From positions 1 to 23,233 of the forward strand of contig JAFGCA010000204.1 in assembly GCA_016932895.1 (NCBI GenBank): a stretch of 23,233 nucleotides of DNA, written 5' to 3'. The notes under the pieces are model-generated. The model did not search any database. It was not told where the DNA came from and worked only from the letters and a program-made list of their open reading frames with translations. The translations under genes and the position numbers were made by a program. The DNA is from Sedimentisphaerales bacterium (GTDB lineage: Bacteria; Planctomycetota; Phycisphaerae; Sedimentisphaerales; SG8-4). This document shows positions 22,131 through 23,233 of the stretch, piece by piece (within the stretch, counting starts at the first letter, position 1; each line of letters starts with the position of its first letter).

Positions 22131-23233
22131 ATGACCTCAAGAGCCCGGGTCCTGGCGGCCCTGAACCATTGCCGGCCCGACCGCGTCCCCGTGGACCTGT
22201 CGGGACACCGTTCTTCCGGGATTGCCGCGCTGGCGTATCCGAAGCTGCGAGAGTTCCTTGGTCTGCCGGCGGTTCCGGTCCGCGTGTACGACGTCGTGCA
22301 GCAGTTGGCGGTCGTGGACGAGGACGTGCTCGAGCGGTTCGGCGTCGACACCATCGAGCTGGGCCGGGGCTTTGCCCTGCGCGACAGCGACTGGTCGCCC
22401 TGGACGCTGCCCGACGGCAGCGAGTGTTTCGTGCCCGCCTGGACGGGGATTGAGCGGCAGGAGAATCGCTGGATCACACGATCCGAGAGCGGCACGATCC
22501 TTGCCCACATGCCCGACGGGGCGCTCTACTTCGAGCAGACGTATTTCCCCCTGGCCCAGGAAGGCGGCCCCGCCAACGTGCGCGAGGCCCTGGCCGAGTC
22601 GATGTGGACCGCCATCGCCAGCCCGCCCGGGCCGGTCGACGGTGAAGCCCTGCGCAAAGGCGCGGTGAAGCTGCGCGCCGAGACGGACCGGGCCATCATC
22701 GGCCTCTTCGGCGGCAACCTCTTCGAGATCGGACAGTTCTGCTATCGCAACGACGGCTTTCTGATGATGCTGGCGGCCGAGCCGCAGAAGACCCACGCCT
22801 TTCTCGACGAGCTGATGGAGATCCACCTGGACAACCTCGACCGCTTCCTCGCCACTGTCGGGGACTGCATTGATATCATCCTCTTCGGCGACGACCTCGG
22901 GATGCAGACCGGGCCGATGATGTCGCCGCAGATGTACTGCGAGTTTTTCAAGCCGCGGCACAGCGTCCTCTGGAACCGCGCGAAGGAGCTGGCCGACGTC
23001 AAGGTCATGCTGCACTGCTGCGGCGGCGTCCGCGAGCTTCTGCCCCACCTCATCGAGGCCGGACTCGACGCCATCAACCCCGTCCAGATCAGTTGCGCCG
23101 GCATGAACGCCGCCGAGCTCAAGGCCGAGTTCGGCAACGACATCACCTTCTGGGGTGGGGGCTGTGACACGGCGTCCGTTCTGGGTCGCGCCCAGCCGGA
23201 CGAAGTGCGAGAACATGTCCTCCAGCGCCTGGA
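22131..23233 (+). CDS. Uroporphyrinogen-decarboxylase-family protein, probably a methyltransferase (3' partial)
   Basis: The frame runs open from ATG 22131 (AGGAG 7 bases upstream) to the window edge, 367 residues so far, without a stop. The start is typical of the URO-D superfamily: ARVLAALNHCRPDRVPVDL. Further matches are IIGLFGGNLFEIGQF, DIILFGDDLGMQTGPMMSP (about 250-268), VMLHCCGG with His295 and Cys297 in an H-x-C arrangement, AINPVQISCAGM and FWGGGCDT with Cys345. Heme-pathway HemE lacks the H-x-C motif, whereas cobalamin-dependent methyltransferases of this superfamily (MtaA, MtbA, CmuA) bind zinc with it, so methyl transfer from a corrinoid protein or another methyl donor is more likely than uroporphyrinogen decarboxylation. 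A corrinoid protein or activator might lie downstream of the window. A weak hairpin (AGAGGGGTCA at 22080-22089 with TGACCTCT at 22109-22116) precedes the ribosome binding site. Confidence 0.88.
   Translation, partial: MTSRARVLAALNHCRPDRVPVDLSGHRSSGIAALAYPKLREFLGLPAVPVRVYDVVQQLAVVDEDVLERFGVDTIELGRGFALRDSDWSPWTLPDGSECFVPAWTGIERQENRWITRSESGTILAHMPDGALYFEQTYFPLAQEGGPANVREALAESMWTAIASPPGPVDGEALRKGAVKLRAETDRAIIGLFGGNLFEIGQFCYRNDGFLMMLAAEPQKTHAFLDELMEIHLDNLDRFLATVGDCIDIILFGDDLGMQTGPMMSPQMYCEFFKPRHSVLWNRAKELADVKVMLHCCGGVRELLPHLIEAGLDAINPVQISCAGMNAAELKAEFGNDITFWGGGCDTASVLGRAQPDEVREHVLQRL

Overview
The window is GC-rich DNA from a bacterium of the Planctomycetes, most likely the Phycisphaerae. That placement is an inference from protein style: secreted beta-helix proteins carrying single dockerin-like repeats of the GDVNGDCRV...DLALLTDHW type, lamin-tail-domain giants, several sulfatase-fold enzymes, and small lineage-type hypothetical proteins. 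I ran no database search. I find 12 protein-coding genes, two of them cut by the window edges, and no rRNA, tRNA, CRISPR array, transposase or phage gene.

Layout. 1-5190 (+) is the C-terminal part of a giant modular extracellular protein with two beta-helix modules and three lamin-tail domains. 5255-6421 (-) is an FAD/NAD(P) oxidoreductase. 6591-8480 (-) is a secreted beta-helix protein with two dockerin-like repeats. 8917-10020 (+) is a single-pass membrane protein of unknown function; its stop codon overlaps the stop of 10017-12149 (-), a secreted two-domain enzyme (SGNH hydrolase plus GH29 alpha-L-fucosidase). 12275-12790 (-) is a CsgG/LpoB-like lipoprotein. A dispersed palindromic repeat (12991-13065) separates it from a two-gene minus-strand operon, 13606-13806 and 13176-13574 (His-tailed membrane microprotein, then a zinc-ribbon protein). 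A divergent promoter pair at 13896-14016 then leads rightward to an exported FG-GAP protein (14057-15421) and an exported D-aminoacylase-like amidohydrolase (15502-17214), probably one operon. Convergent to these is a Tat-exported formylglycine sulfatase (17342-18721, -), with a long leader holding two terminator-like hairpins in tandem. Upstream of it lies a membrane-anchored, threonine-type alkaline-phosphatase-fold enzyme (19236-21254, -). Finally come a 64-residue Myb/SANT-like protein (21760-21954, +) behind a strong promoter, and the start of a uroporphyrinogen-decarboxylase-family protein (22131 to the edge, +).

How the genes may fit together (inference): most products are exported or membrane-bound. 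The fucosidase and the formylglycine sulfatase would suit attack on sulfated, fucose-containing polysaccharide, with the esterase-type SGNH domain removing acyl groups, but no polysaccharide lyase or transporter is present, so this is not a complete utilisation locus. The features most worth a second look are the sulfatase leader with its duplicated terminator-like element, the amidohydrolase whose usual metal-ligand motifs are replaced, and the SGNH-GH29 fusion. I did not find a clear, self-contained new defence or mobile system.
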